From positions 199,675 through 263,674 of the forward strand of contig NZ_JAABOS010000005.1 in NCBI RefSeq assembly GCF_010078235.1: 64,000 nucleotides of DNA. The letters are read 5' to 3'. The translations under genes and the position numbers were made by a program. The notes below the pieces were generated by a model that saw only the letters and a program-made list of their open reading frames with translations, was not told the origin of the DNA and ran no database searches. The stretch comes from Cognatundibacterium crateris. GTDB taxonomy: Bacteria > Pseudomonadota > Gammaproteobacteria > Burkholderiales > Burkholderiaceae_D. Numbering within the stretch: the first letter of the stretch is position 1; the number at the start of each line of letters is the position of its first letter. Positions 1 to 9,150 of this stretch are shown here, piece by piece.

Positions 1-295
1 TGATGCCGGAAGTCGCACCCAGTACATTGGTGCCGAAGTAAACCATCGGTGTGACCACGACGCCCAGGTCGATTACATCCACGCCGGTAGCTTGCAAGCC
101 TTTAGCCAGTGCCGTGATCAGATCCGGCCCGGACAGACGGCCATCGCGGCCTATCACCACGGTTTTCTCGCCTTTAGCGATGGCCGCAGAACCAAAGGAC
201 TGACCGATCAGATAAGCGACATCGGCATCCAGCGTTTTGCCAATGATGCCGCGGATATCATAAGCCTTGAAGATGCTAGCTGAAAGTAGGGACAT
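1..295 (-). CDS. Phosphomannomutase/phosphoglucomutase, N-terminal part (cut by window edge)
   Basis: The first 98 codons of a phosphohexomutase of the ManB/AlgC type, which interconverts mannose-6-P and mannose-1-P (or the glucose forms) to feed sugar-nucleotide synthesis. The protein begins MSLLSASIFKAYDIRGI, and the KAYDIRG motif opens domain 1 of this family; VVIGRDGRLSG follows. The catalytic phosphoserine loop lies beyond the left edge. ATG is at 295, preceded by a CAGGTAA ribosome-site-like stretch. It starts 18 bases after the WbpM-like dehydratase stops, so it is probably the next gene of the polysaccharide operon. Family is secure; mannose versus glucose preference cannot be told from this part. 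Confidence 0.88.
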   Translation of the reverse strand, partial: MSLLSASIFKAYDIRGIIGKTLDADVAYLIGQSFGSAAIAKGEKTVVIGRDGRLSGPDLITALAKGLQATGVDVIDLGVVVTPMVYFGTNVLGATSGI

Positions 296-313
296 GATGA
301 ATTACCTGTTTGT

Positions 314-2239
314 TTAATGTAGGGTTGATGTGTGGTTCGTCGGTTTGCGTGACCTGGCTTGCCACAGCAAGTCCTCGATCCCGCATTGTGGCTGATATTC
401 TGCCACTGTCTTGAGTAGTAAAGCACGTAACTGAGCAAAATCGAATTGTTCGCAAGCCTGTTCTATCGCTGTCAGGCTGGCTTCCAGCTCAGACCAGGGG
501 AGTTCGTTTTCACGTGCGCGCATGATCAGCGGATGCGTGGTGCCTTCAACATTGTCACCTATTAGCAATTCTTCATAGAGTTTTTCGCCCGGACGTAAGC
601 CCACGTGCTGAATCTCTATCTGGCCATCTGGTGTTTCTTCGCATTTCACTTCGAGACCACTCAGATGTACCATGCGCCGCGCCAGATCAATGATGCGGAC
701 CGGATCGCCCATGTCGAGCACAAACACGTCGCCACCTTCGCCCATGGCACCGGCCTGCAACACCAGTTGGGCGGCTTCCGGTATGGTCATGAAATAGCGT
801 GTGATTTCGGGGTGGGTGAGTGTGATCGGTCCGCCAGCCTGGATTTGTTTTTTGAAAAGGGGAACAACAGAGCCGGATGAACCCAGCACATTCCCAAAAC
901 GCACCATGCAAAAACGCGTCGCAGACTGGCGTCTGGCACAGGCTTGTAAAACCAGCTCAGCCATGCGCTTGGTCGCTCCCATAATATTGGTCGGACGTAC
1001 AGCCTTGTCAGTAGAAATCAGGACAAACTGGCTGACACCGGCACGCATGGCGGCACTGGCCACACTCAGGGTACCAAATACATTATTGCGTATACCTTCT
1101 ATAGGATTATGCTCGACCAGTGGTACATGTTTATAAGCGGCTGCATGGTAGACGGTATCAATCTGCAGGGTCGTAAAAATATTATCCAGCTTCTTGCTAT
1201 CTAAGACAGAACCCAGGAAAGGCAAAATGCGCAGCGCTATCTGTTCCTGCCTGGCGAGCTCTGATAATTCCTGTTCGATCGCATACAAAGCGTATTCCGA
1301 CATATCCAGCAGGATCAGGCTGGCCGGACGCTGGCGCAGGATCTGACGACACAGTTCTGAACCGATAGAACCACCCGCCCCGGTGACCATTACTTGCTTA
1401 TCACGAATACATACGCTCAGCAGTTGCGGATCCGGTGCGACTTGATCCCGGCCCAGCAAATCATCGATTTCCACATCCCTGACATCCTGTACTCTTAGCT
1501 CTCCGTTCACCAGGCTGGTGAGCGATGGCGTCATACGTATCTTGAGCTTCAGTGGTTCCAGCTGATCCAGTACCTGTTTATGGCGCGCCTTGGAAATCGA
1601 AGGCATGGCCAGCAGAATTTGTTCTACGCCAAAACGTGCTACGACTTTGGGTATGTCTTGTGGTGCATAGACTTTGATGCCAGCGATCGTCGCACCATGA
1701 CGGTTAGGGTTGTCATCAACAAAGGCAACACACAGATAATCACCGCCTGAGCGCATTACAGACGCCAGTTGCGCGCCGGCTTTACCGGCGCCATAGATAC
1801 AGACTGGAACTGTATTTTCATTGATGTCGGTACGTACCAGCCAGGCGCGTGCGATAAAGCGGCTCGCGCATAAGTAAAAAATCGAGCCCGCCCAGAAAAA
1901 ACCAAACACCGCACGTGATAAGGGGAAAATGTGCAGCATCAGACTGATAAAAGTCAGTAGCAGCACCGAAATTGTGGCACCAAACACAACTACCCCCAGA
2001 ATTTTCTGATCGATGTATCTGACGATAGCGCGGTACAGCCCGGTGCGTATGAAAATCGGTATGCTGATAAAGGGGATGGCGACGATCAGCCAAAAGTAAT
2101 GCTGAAACAAGGCCAGGTTAAAACTTTCGTAGCGTAACCAGATTGCACAAATGAAGGCCAGCGGCAGGCAGATTGCATCCATGGCAATGGCGAGTAACTG
2201 CTTATTCCTGCGTGGCAGTTGTATCAGTAAATTCAGCAT
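314..2239 (-). CDS. WbpM/CapD/PglF-type membrane nucleotide-sugar 4,6-dehydratase
   Basis: 641 residues, the usual length for long-form membrane dehydratases that convert UDP-GlcNAc to the 4-keto-6-deoxy sugar. Four hydrophobic segments fill about residues 15-130. A first Rossmann-like motif GAGKAG is at 150-155 and the NAD-binding TGAGGSIG is at 286-293. In the catalytic region the usual SDR Tyr-x3-Lys is replaced by Met420-x3-Lys424 (IMGATK), the variant known from WbpM. It follows the sugar phosphoglycosyl transferase by 9 bases. With the SDR gene upstream it could make QuiNAc or FucNAc for the initiating transferase; that product is inference. Confidence 0.92.
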   Translation of the reverse strand: MLNLLIQLPRRNKQLLAIAMDAICLPLAFICAIWLRYESFNLALFQHYFWLIVAIPFISIPIFIRTGLYRAIVRYIDQKILGVVVFGATISVLLLTFISLMLHIFPLSRAVFGFFWAGSIFYLCASRFIARAWLVRTDINENTVPVCIYGAGKAGAQLASVMRSGGDYLCVAFVDDNPNRHGATIAGIKVYAPQDIPKVVARFGVEQILLAMPSISKARHKQVLDQLEPLKLKIRMTPSLTSLVNGELRVQDVRDVEIDDLLGRDQVAPDPQLLSVCIRDKQVMVTGAGGSIGSELCRQILRQRPASLILLDMSEYALYAIEQELSELARQEQIALRILPFLGSVLDSKKLDNIFTTLQIDTVYHAAAYKHVPLVEHNPIEGIRNNVFGTLSVASAAMRAGVSQFVLISTDKAVRPTNIMGATKRMAELVLQACARRQSATRFCMVRFGNVLGSSGSVVPLFKKQIQAGGPITLTHPEITRYFMTIPEAAQLVLQAGAMGEGGDVFVLDMGDPVRIIDLARRMVHLSGLEVKCEETPDGQIEIQHVGLRPGEKLYEELLIGDNVEGTTHPLIMRARENELPWSELEASLTAIEQACEQFDFAQLRALLLKTVAEYQPQCGIEDLLWQARSRKPTNHTSTLH

Positions 2240-2248
2240 AGCCAGTCC

Positions 2249-2821
2249 TTAGTGTGTGATACCGTCACGACGTATCACTTTGAGAAAGGTCAGCAGCAAT
2301 ATGCGCAGGTCAAATCCAAGTGACTGATGCTGCAGATAGTAGCTATCGAGCGCGACCTTTTGTGGAATCGGTAATTCATCGCGTCCGTTAATCTGCGCCC
2401 AGCCGGTCAGACCTGGCGGAATGGTGTGTACGCCAGCTTCCGTCCTCAGGGCGATCAGATCATCTTGATTGTAGAGTGCTGGCCGTGGGCCGACAAAACT
2501 CATATCGCCCATGAGTATGCTCCATAACTGAGGCAGTTCATCCAGGCTGGATTTACGCAAAAACGAGCCTATTGGCGTCAGATATTGCTCAGGATTGCTC
2601 AGCAGATGCGTGGCGACCGCTGGCGTATCGATGCGCATGCTGCGGAATTTGGGCATTTTGAAAATCTGATTATGTTTGCCAACCCGGTCTGACCAGTACA
2701 CGATGGGGCCGCGCGAGCTCAGTTTGACGCAGAGTGCGGTCAGCATTATCGGTATCAATAAAACGATGCTGGCACACAAGGCCAGTCCCAGATCGAATAT
2801 GCGTTTCAAGATGCTATACAT
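2249..2821 (-). CDS. Small monotopic sugar-1-phosphate (phosphoglycosyl) transferase
   Basis: 190 residues, close to the minimal PglC/WcaJ catalytic core, with one N-terminal hydrophobic hairpin (about 10-32) that anchors it to the inner membrane. It should transfer a sugar-1-phosphate from a UDP-sugar to undecaprenyl phosphate and so start repeat-unit synthesis. Family signatures seen are KMPKFRSMR, the catalytic Asp94-Glu95 pair in SSLDELPQLW, MSFVGPRPAL and PGLTGWAQINGR. It lacks the extra transmembrane domain of long WbaP/WcaJ forms. It sits 6 bases after the SDR gene and 9 before the WbpM-like gene. The sugar is probably the product of those two enzymes (inference). Confidence 0.92.
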   Translation of the reverse strand: MYSILKRIFDLGLALCASIVLLIPIMLTALCVKLSSRGPIVYWSDRVGKHNQIFKMPKFRSMRIDTPAVATHLLSNPEQYLTPIGSFLRKSSLDELPQLWSILMGDMSFVGPRPALYNQDDLIALRTEAGVHTIPPGLTGWAQINGRDELPIPQKVALDSYYLQHQSLGFDLRILLLTFLKVIRRDGITH

Positions 2822-2827
2822 ACTTTT

Positions 2828-3787
2828 TCAATTCCGTGATGATTCATGCTCTGCGGTGTATTGCAGCCCCTGCGCGACTGTAAATGGTGGCTCCCAGTCT
2901 AATTGGCTCCGGGCTTTGCCTATATCCACCTGCAACGATTCACATAAGCGGTCAGCAATCGCACGTCGGCCCAGCATGCGCGCCATCAGGTTCAGCCAGC
3001 CGGGCGGAAAAGCAAATAATCTGGGTTTAACCTGCAAAGCCTGCGCGCAGGCTTTCAATAAGGCTGGCGTGGATAAGTCCTCATTATCTGAAACCTGAAA
3101 CACTGCATTCTTTGCCTGCGGATGATACAGGCAATGTGTGAGAAAGTGCGTCAGATTACCGATATAAAGCAGACTGCGCTGATTGCTGATGCTGGCTAGT
3201 GGCAAAGGGATTCCGTGCTTAACTGCCTGCATCATGCTGCGGAAATTGGCTTTGACGCCAGGACCGTAAATCAAAGGGGGGCGCACAATCGTGATCACCA
3301 TGCTGTTTTTTTTTGCAATCGCGAGCAAGGCCCGTTCTGCTTCATATTTCGACAAACCATAAGGATCATGCGTTGCGGCGATATCTTCTTCCGACAGCGG
3401 GTGGCCGGGCGTGCTCCGTTCACCATTGACCTTGACCGAGCTCAGATAAATAAAATGTTTGACACCGGCGGCTGCGGCCTGCTTGGCCAGATTCACGCTG
3501 GCATCGACATTCAGTGCGCGGAACAGGCTAAGCGGATCGCCGGACGTTTCATGCATCACATGGACCCTGGCGGCGCAATGGATGACGGCACCGGCCTGAT
3601 GCAGATGTTCTGTCCAGTCGGTTTGTGCGTCCATGCCCGGGATCAGCGGGTTTTGCATATTGTCATGCTGAGTATGCAGTGGCTGGCGCGTGGGGCAGAC
3701 CAGGTGGTAGCCCAGCTCCAGCATGTGCGCAGTCAGGGCCTGACCGACAAAACCGCTGGCGCCGGTGATGAGTACGGGTTGGTTCAT
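2828..3787 (-). CDS. NAD-dependent epimerase/reductase of the extended SDR family (WbpV-like)
   Basis: 319 residues from the ATG at 3787, which overlaps the upstream GT2 stop as ATGA; a longer frame reaches 3868 but lies inside GT2. The glycine-rich NAD(P) motif GASGFVGQ is at the N-terminus and the catalytic YGLSK (Tyr-x3-Lys) lies near the middle, after the Ser pair in LSSVKV. Relatives beside WbpM-type dehydratases and an initiating transferase act as 4-ketoreductases or 4-epimerases in QuiNAc or FucNAc synthesis. The WbpV-like role is inferred from this neighbourhood; a UDP-hexose 4-epimerase is the main alternative. Confidence 0.82.
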   Translation of the reverse strand: MNQPVLITGASGFVGQALTAHMLELGYHLVCPTRQPLHTQHDNMQNPLIPGMDAQTDWTEHLHQAGAVIHCAARVHVMHETSGDPLSLFRALNVDASVNLAKQAAAAGVKHFIYLSSVKVNGERSTPGHPLSEEDIAATHDPYGLSKYEAERALLAIAKKNSMVITIVRPPLIYGPGVKANFRSMMQAVKHGIPLPLASISNQRSLLYIGNLTHFLTHCLYHPQAKNAVFQVSDNEDLSTPALLKACAQALQVKPRLFAFPPGWLNLMARMLGRRAIADRLCESLQVDIGKARSQLDWEPPFTVAQGLQYTAEHESSRN

Positions 3788-4575
3788 AGGGACTTCAAAG
3801 TATGTGGGCGACGCGGATAGACGCAATACTTGCGGAAAATAAAGCGCGTGAAGCTGGTCAAAAACCATCTTGCATGCGGTGAGGCCAGACTGCGGTTTCT
3901 ATGCGCGCCAAAATGTACCGCATGCAGATCCGGGTAATAGCGCACACCATGTCCCGTCAGCAGAAAAGAGCGATAGCACAAATCCACATCTTCAAAATAC
4001 ATGAAGTAATCGTCGTCGAAACCGCCCAGTTGTTCGAAATGCGCTGCCCGCATCGCCAGAAAAGCCCCTGAACACCAGTCGATTTCACAGCTCTCTGGCA
4101 ACTTGCTTTTGTCATAGACACTGGTGAGTGAGCGCACCAGCGGTACTCGGAGTGGCGACAGCAGATCGGGAAATATCCGGATATTGCCATCAGAAATTGT
4201 TCCGGCATGGTCTTTAAATAAATTCAGGGTGGCGCTGAGTGCGTGGTCACGCTGCATACGCTGTTCAAGCTCGGCGATGCGTTCCGGAGTAATGGCAATA
4301 TCTGGATTCATGATCACGAACAGGTCATCTGCAGCGTAGCCTGCGCTTTGCCGGACTAACTGAAACAAAAAATTATTATTTGCTCCAAAGCCCAGACCAG
4401 GACAGGTATCTGTGTAGTGGACGCCCACTTGCTCGCAATAGCTGCGTAAGCTGGCAGAGGGGCAGTTATCTTTTACCCATATCTGCATTTGCGCACCTGC
4501 CTGCGCCAGACCACCCAACTGGCTGGAGATCAGCAATTCTTCGTGGCCGTGGCTGACTATAGCGATATGTATCAT
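3784..4575 (-). CDS. Family 2 glycosyltransferase, rhamnosyltransferase-like
   Basis: 263 residues. It has a GT-A fold with the NPD metal/sugar-binding motif (FVIMNPDIAI, about residues 86-95), the acceptor-site segment CSGAFLAMR, then GGFDDDYFMYFEDVDLCYR, a pattern typical of WbbL-like rhamnosyltransferases. No membrane segment, so it should act at the cytoplasmic face. It lies 83 bases after rmlD, and its stop overlaps the next start by 4 bases, so translation is probably coupled. Using the adjacent dTDP-rhamnose as donor is inference. Confidence 0.85.
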   Translation of the reverse strand: MIHIAIVSHGHEELLISSQLGGLAQAGAQMQIWVKDNCPSASLRSYCEQVGVHYTDTCPGLGFGANNNFLFQLVRQSAGYAADDLFVIMNPDIAITPERIAELEQRMQRDHALSATLNLFKDHAGTISDGNIRIFPDLLSPLRVPLVRSLTSVYDKSKLPESCEIDWCSGAFLAMRAAHFEQLGGFDDDYFMYFEDVDLCYRSFLLTGHGVRYYPDLHAVHFGAHRNRSLASPHARWFLTSFTRFIFRKYCVYPRRPHTLKSL

Positions 4576-4617
4576 GATAAAAGCGTTGTTCTGAAGATAG
4601 GCGGATGGTGAATTTGC

Positions 4618-4656
4618 TTACGCAGGCGGCTCTTGCAATGACAGCCGTCTGCGTAA
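4618..4656 (-). repeat. Hairpin between rmlD and the GT2 gene
   Basis: Inverted repeat with 14-base arms (4618-4631 and 4643-4656, one mismatch) and an 11-base loop. It starts three bases past the rmlD stop on the transcribed strand. There is no U-run after it, so it is not a standard terminator; it could be an RNA-processing or mRNA-stabilising hairpin, or an attenuator, inside the polysaccharide operon. Confidence 0.6.
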
Positions 4657-4658
4657 AA

Positions 4659-5594
4659 TCAGCTTGCAGCCAAAGGGTGTTGTTGATCCAGGCACGCTGC
4701 CAGTGCGCTTTGCCAGTCCGGTATCGAAACTGAGAAAGTCTGCTGAATTTTCTGCGTATCTAAACGGGAGTTCACAGGTCTTTTAGCGGGCGTCGGGTAG
4801 TCGGAGGCGGGTATGCCTTCCAGTGTGGGTGCCGCTTTGCTGAGTAGCCCACGCAATCCTGCTTGTTCTACAATCGCTGTAGTGAAACCGAACCAGCTGG
4901 TGTAGCCGGTGTTGGTCAGATTGTACAAGCCCTGGAATTGCCGCCACCAAGCTGCCTGATCCGCCGCCGCCGCCAGTTGACGTACGATTTGCTGCGTCAC
5001 TTGTGCGATGCTCAAGGCGGAAGTTGGCGCGCCAAACTGATCATTGACGATGCGTAAGTGCTCGCGTTCATTGGCCAGCCTCAACATAGTCAGTAAGAAG
5101 TTTTTGCCATGCAGTGAGTAGACCCAGCTGGTACGGAAAATCAAATGCCGGCACTGGCTGTCCTGAATCGCCTGTTCACCTTCATACTTAGTCTTGCCAT
5201 ACTGATTTACCGGATTGCAGGCATAGCTTTCCGTATATGCCGGCAGCGCATTCTGGGGTTGATCTGTGCCCAGACTGCCATCGAACACATAGTCAGTCGA
5301 GTAATGGATCAGCCCTATCTGCAAGCGTGCAGCCGCGCGCGCCATTGCCTGTGGAGCCAATACATTGACTTTGTATGCCGTGTCGGTATCGGTTTCCGCT
5401 TTATCAACGGCGGTATAAGCAGCCGGATTGATCATCAGATCAGGGCGGATTTGAACTATCGCATCCTCAATGGTATCTGGCTGGCTCAAGTCCAGCATCT
5501 GCCGGTCTGCGGCAATGATTTCATGTTCAGCCGCCAGCAGACCTTGCAGCGCAGCGCCGAGCTGGCCACTGACACCGGTCAGTAAAATCCTCAT
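4659..5594 (-). CDS. rfbD: dTDP-4-dehydrorhamnose reductase
   Basis: 311 residues, a normal length for RmlD. It carries out the last step of dTDP-L-rhamnose synthesis, reducing the 4-keto group with NAD(P)H. Seen are the N-terminal dinucleotide loop GVSGQLGAAL, YSTDYVFDG with the catalytic Thr, YGKTKYEGE with Tyr-x3-Lys, and FRTSWVYS. Its ATG at 5594 overlaps the rmlC stop by four bases. Gene order is rmlB-rmlA-rmlC-rmlD. Confidence 0.96.
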   Translation of the reverse strand: MRILLTGVSGQLGAALQGLLAAEHEIIAADRQMLDLSQPDTIEDAIVQIRPDLMINPAAYTAVDKAETDTDTAYKVNVLAPQAMARAAARLQIGLIHYSTDYVFDGSLGTDQPQNALPAYTESYACNPVNQYGKTKYEGEQAIQDSQCRHLIFRTSWVYSLHGKNFLLTMLRLANEREHLRIVNDQFGAPTSALSIAQVTQQIVRQLAAAADQAAWWRQFQGLYNLTNTGYTSWFGFTTAIVEQAGLRGLLSKAAPTLEGIPASDYPTPAKRPVNSRLDTQKIQQTFSVSIPDWQSALAACLDQQHPLAAS

Positions 5595-6136
5595 GCAAAA
5601 ACCTCAGCTTCAGCCAGGGTTTTCGCGAGCTGATCTTTGCCGGATAAGACCGGTGCTTCGCTGATTGGCCAGGTGATGCCTATGGCAGGGTCATTCCAGG
5701 CCAGGCTGCGTTCAAATTCAGGGGCCCAGTAATCGGTCGTTTTGTACAAAAATTCAGCCTTTTCACTGAGCACCACGAAGCCATGCGCAAAGCCTGGTGG
5801 TATCCATAGCTGACGCTGATTCTCTGCAGATAAACGTACGCCAGCCCATTGGCCGAAGCGTGGTGAGCTTTTTCTGATATCGACTGCGACGTCAAACACT
5901 TCACCCGACACAACGCGCACCAGCTTACCTTGCGCTTGTTGAATCTGATAATGCAGGCCACGCAGTATATTTTTTGCCGACAGCGAATGGTTATCCTGTA
6001 CAAACTCTGTCTGTACACCAGTCAGTTCAGCAAATTTTTTGGCATTAAAGCTTTCATAGAAAAAGCCACGCTCGTCGCCAAATACCTTGGGTTCGATAAT
6101 CAGTACTTCTGGTAAATTAGTTGCAACAACTTTCAT
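5591..6136 (-). CDS. rfbC: dTDP-4-dehydrorhamnose 3,5-epimerase
   Basis: 181 residues, the standard RmlC size. It is a cupin enzyme that inverts C3 and C5 of dTDP-4-keto-6-deoxyglucose. Conserved segments seen are ERGFFYESFN, the catalytic His in LRGLHYQ, VSGEVFDVAVD, PPGFAHGFVVLSE and the Tyr-bearing YKTTDYWAPE. It starts 2 bases after rmlA and overlaps rmlD by 4. Soluble and cytoplasmic. Confidence 0.96.
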   Translation of the reverse strand: MKVVATNLPEVLIIEPKVFGDERGFFYESFNAKKFAELTGVQTEFVQDNHSLSAKNILRGLHYQIQQAQGKLVRVVSGEVFDVAVDIRKSSPRFGQWAGVRLSAENQRQLWIPPGFAHGFVVLSEKAEFLYKTTDYWAPEFERSLAWNDPAIGITWPISEAPVLSGKDQLAKTLAEAEVFA

Positions 6137-6138
6137 AT

Positions 6139-7032
6139 TCAGCCGATCTTCTTTTCTAACAATTGCAGTAAGTAGCGGCCATATTCATTCTTTTTCAATG
6201 GCTGCGCCAGTTTCTCTAATTGCGCTGCATCGATGTAATTGCGACGGAACGCGATTTCTTCCGGGCATGCGATTTTCAAGCCCTGGCGTTTTTCTATGGT
6301 CGCAATGAACTGGCTGGCATCAAGTAAAGACTCGTGGGTGCCGGTATCCAGCCAGGCCATACCACGTCCCATCAGCTCCACATTCAGTTCACCTTGTTTG
6401 AGGTAAACATTATTGACGTCGGTAATTTCCAGTTCGCCACGTGCAGACGGTTTGATTGCAGCCGCGATATCCACCACTTGCTGATCATAGAAATACAGGC
6501 CGGTCACTGCATAATTCGATTTCGGTTTCAGCGGTTTTTCTTCTATGCTGAGAGCCTGGTGGTTTGCATCAAAATCAACCACGCCATACCGTTCCGGATC
6601 ATGGACATGATAAGCAAACACAGTAGCGCCATTGCCACGCGCATCGGCATTGCGTAATTGCGGCTCAAAGTCATGACCGTAATAGATATTGTCACCAAGG
6701 ATTAAGGCAGACGGTGAATTACCGATGAATTCCTTGCCGATGATGAAGGCTTGCGCCAATCCATCTGGTGAGGGTTGTACCGCATATTGCAGGTTGATAC
6801 CCCATTGCGAACCGTCACCGAGTAATTCGCTGAAGCGTGGCGTATCCTGAGGGGTGGAAATGATCAGGATATCGCGTATTCCCGCTAACATTAAAGAAGT
6901 CAGCGGATAGTAAATCATGGGCTTATCGTAGACCGGCAGCAATTGCTTGGAAATTGCCTGAGTCACAGGATAAAGGCGGGTACCAGAGCCGCCAGCCAGG
7001 ATGATTCCTTTACGTTGTGTAGTTTGTACCAT
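6139..7032 (-). CDS. rfbA: Glucose-1-phosphate thymidylyltransferase
   Basis: 297 residues from the ATG at 7032, chosen because AAGGAATAAG sits just upstream; an in-frame start at 7065 would lie inside rmlB. It condenses glucose-1-P and dTTP to dTDP-glucose. Evidence is the nucleotide-binding [11 protein letters not shown] near the N-terminus, [26 protein letters not shown] and [18 protein letters not shown]. These are characteristic of short-form RmlA. Feedback inhibition by dTDP-rhamnose is known for the family. Confidence 0.96.
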   Translation of the reverse strand: MVQTTQRKGIILAGGSGTRLYPVTQAISKQLLPVYDKPMIYYPLTSLMLAGIRDILIISTPQDTPRFSELLGDGSQWGINLQYAVQPSPDGLAQAFIIGKEFIGNSPSALILGDNIYYGHDFEPQLRNADARGNGATVFAYHVHDPERYGVVDFDANHQALSIEEKPLKPKSNYAVTGLYFYDQQVVDIAAAIKPSARGELEITDVNNVYLKQGELNVELMGRGMAWLDTGTHESLLDASQFIATIEKRQGLKIACPEEIAFRRNYIDAAQLEKLAQPLKKNEYGRYLLQLLEKKIG

Positions 7033-7036
7033 TATC

Positions 7037-8098
7037 TTATTCCTTGTTGCTGTATTGCAAATCAACCCATTTCATATAATCGCCCGACTGTACATCGCTG
7101 ACCCATGCATCGTTGTCCAGATACCATTGCACGGTTTTACGTAAGCCAGTCTCAAAGGTTTCTGCAGGTTTCCAGCCTAATTCACGTTCAATTTTCCGCG
7201 CATCGATCGCATAGCGGCGGTCATGCCCCGGACGGTCTTTGACATGGCGGATCTGGTCGCGATAACTGCCTTCAGATTTTGCTTGCAGTTCATCGAGTAA
7301 GTCGCAAATGGTATGTACCACGCTCAGATTGGTCTGTTCATTCCAGCCACCCACGTTATAGGTTTCACCCGGGCGTCCGGCTTCCAGCACGCGGCGGATT
7401 GCAGTGCAATGGTCAGTCACAAATAACCAGTCGCGTACTTGCTGACCATCGCCATACACAGGCAAGTCTTTACCTGCGCGTGCATTGGTAATAATCAGAG
7501 GTATCAGTTTTTCCGGGAAATGATAGGCACCGTAATTGTTAGAACAATTGGTGGTCAGTACCGGCATGCCATAGGTGTGATGGTAGGCGCGCACCAGATG
7601 ATCAGAGGCCGCTTTCGATGCAGAATAAGGGCTGTTTGGTGCATAGGCTGTCGTCTCTGTGAACGGTGGATCCTCCGCCGACAAAGTGCCATATACCTCG
7701 TCAGTGGACACATGCAAGAAACGGAAGTCCGCTTTTGCCTCGCCTTCCAGGCCATTCCAATAGGCACGTGCCGCTTCCAGTAAGCTGAAAGTGCCATTCA
7801 CATTGGTGGTGACAAAAGCGGCCGGACCATGGATGGAGCGATCTACATGACTTTCCGCCGCGAAATGCAGGATGGCGCGCGGTTTGTGTTCAGCAAATAA
7901 GGTATGAAGCAGTTCAGTATCGCAGATGTCGCCCTGCACGAAAATATGCTTAGGGTTATTGCGTACAGTCGCCAGATTATTCAGGTTGCCCGCATAAGTC
8001 AGTTTGTCAAAGTTGAGCACTGCCTCATCATGTTGAGCTAGCCAGCTCAAAACAAAATTTGAACCAATGAAACCAGCGCCGCCAGTTACGAATATCAT
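7037..8098 (-). CDS. rfbB: dTDP-glucose 4,6-dehydratase
   Basis: 353 residues, standard RmlB length. It forms dTDP-4-keto-6-deoxyglucose. The NAD motif [11 protein letters not shown] is at the N-terminus, HVSTDEVYG carries the catalytic Thr-Asp-Glu, and YSASKAASD carries Tyr-x3-Lys. A GAGGAG ribosome site precedes the ATG. It is the first gene of the leftward polysaccharide operon, whose promoter should lie in the 340-base gap shared with grpE. Confidence 0.97.
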   Translation of the reverse strand: MIFVTGGAGFIGSNFVLSWLAQHDEAVLNFDKLTYAGNLNNLATVRNNPKHIFVQGDICDTELLHTLFAEHKPRAILHFAAESHVDRSIHGPAAFVTTNVNGTFSLLEAARAYWNGLEGEAKADFRFLHVSTDEVYGTLSAEDPPFTETTAYAPNSPYSASKAASDHLVRAYHHTYGMPVLTTNCSNNYGAYHFPEKLIPLIITNARAGKDLPVYGDGQQVRDWLFVTDHCTAIRRVLEAGRPGETYNVGGWNEQTNLSVVHTICDLLDELQAKSEGSYRDQIRHVKDRPGHDRRYAIDARKIERELGWKPAETFETGLRKTVQWYLDNDAWVSDVQSGDYMKWVDLQYSNKE

Positions 8099-8438
8099 GC
8101 ACCACTCCTCGAATTGCTGAATTTAAAAAGTAAACAGGCGATTTTACTGGAAATTTACTGGGAATCGCGGTTTTAATGCTTTTGTTGCAATGTTTATTTG
8201 TTTCCGTATCGAATCAATTGCTGACGTGAATGCGAAATCCCTCTGTTTTGAAATAATGGTGTTATGTTTCTGACTTGTTTTTGCTTGTAAGCAAGTATGG
8301 GCGTTACTTAATGTGCGCGAAATTTCCGTGAAATGGAGGAAACATCCTTTATTTTGAGTTATTTCTAAGGACGGGTCTTGAATTATTTCGCTGCGCCCCC
8401 AATTGCAGCAGCAATAAAGTTTTGACTGGAGAGTTTGA
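8099..8438. other. Divergent intergenic region between rmlB and grpE
   Basis: 340 AT-rich bases without a gene. It must hold the leftward promoter of the rml operon, which I could not place with confidence, and the rightward sigma-32-like promoter of grpE (8377-8404). A small 6-bp hairpin (TTGCTT-gt-AAGCAA) lies near 8280-8293. No small ORF with a ribosome site was seen. Confidence 0.6.
8377..8404 (+). promoter_or_regulatory. Sigma-32 (heat shock) promoter of grpE
   Basis: CTTGAA at 8377-8382 and CCCCAATT at 8397-8404, separated by 14 bases. This fits the heat-shock consensus CTTGAAA-(13-17)-CCCCATNT closely. It lies 34 bases before the grpE ATG, the expected position in a heat-shock operon. 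Confidence 0.8.
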
Positions 8439-9008
8439 ATGCAAGAGCAAGATAAAAAAACGGAACAAGATATCCCTGTTACAGAGACTGCTGCTGCGGA
8501 AGCGGCGCAGGCGAATCCGGATTTGAGCCATGCTGCTGATCCGGGCGCGCAAAATAACGATCAATTAGTTGCTGAATTGCAAGCTAAGGTTGCTGAACTG
8601 CAAGACGCATTTATGCGCGCCAAGGCTGAAGGTGAAAATATCCGTCGCCGTGCCCAGGATGATATTGCGAAAGCGCATAAGTTTGCGATCGAAGGTTTTG
8701 CAGAAGCCATGGTGCCAGTCAAAGACAGTCTGGAAATGGCATTGAAAGTAGAAACGCCTTCTATCGACTCGCTTAAGGAAGGCGTTGAGTTAACCTTGAA
8801 GCAATTGTCGTCTGCATTTGAGAAAAATCGTTTGCTCGAAGTGAATCCGCTTCAGGGTGAAAAACTGGATCCTGATAGGCATCAGGCGATTTCTATGGTG
8901 CCTGCCGAACAGGATGCGAATACCGTGGTGACGGTCTTGCAAAAAGGTTACATGATCGCTGATCGCCTGCTGCGCCCTGCATTAGTGACAGTCGCACAAG
9001 GAAAATAA
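8439..9008 (+). CDS. grpE: GrpE nucleotide exchange factor
   Basis: 189 residues, normal for GrpE. It releases ADP from DnaK. The acidic, disordered first 40 residues are followed by a coiled coil ([28 protein letters not shown]), the four-helix region and a C-terminal beta domain with [26 protein letters not shown] precedes the ATG. First gene of grpE-dnaK-dnaJ, with a sigma-32-like promoter directly upstream. Confidence 0.96.
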   Translation: MQEQDKKTEQDIPVTETAAAEAAQANPDLSHAADPGAQNNDQLVAELQAKVAELQDAFMRAKAEGENIRRRAQDDIAKAHKFAIEGFAEAMVPVKDSLEMALKVETPSIDSLKEGVELTLKQLSSAFEKNRLLEVNPLQGEKLDPDRHQAISMVPAEQDANTVVTVLQKGYMIADRLLRPALVTVAQGK

Positions 9009-9017
9009 AAAAAATGC

Positions 9018-9066
9018 GTAAAAAACGCGCAAATTTCGCTTGAAAACTGCGTTTTTTACCTAATAT
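9018..9066 (+). promoter_or_regulatory. Second sigma-32-like promoter plus hairpin between grpE and dnaK
   Basis: CTTGAAA at 9039-9045 and CCTAATAT at 9059-9066, 13 bases apart, match the heat-shock consensus at all -35 and most -10 positions. It would give dnaK its own promoter. A perfect 11-bp inverted repeat (GTAAAAAACGC at 9018-9028, GCGTTTTTTAC at 9049-9059) overlaps it. The hairpin may partly terminate grpE transcripts or be an RNA-processing site. Confidence 0.65.
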
Positions 9067-9150
9067 CCGGAACAGACGAATCGGAAATACAGGCAAACTG
9101 AGCCGATTCTACAATCTCAACAAATAAAATTGACATTCTGAGGGAAAATC

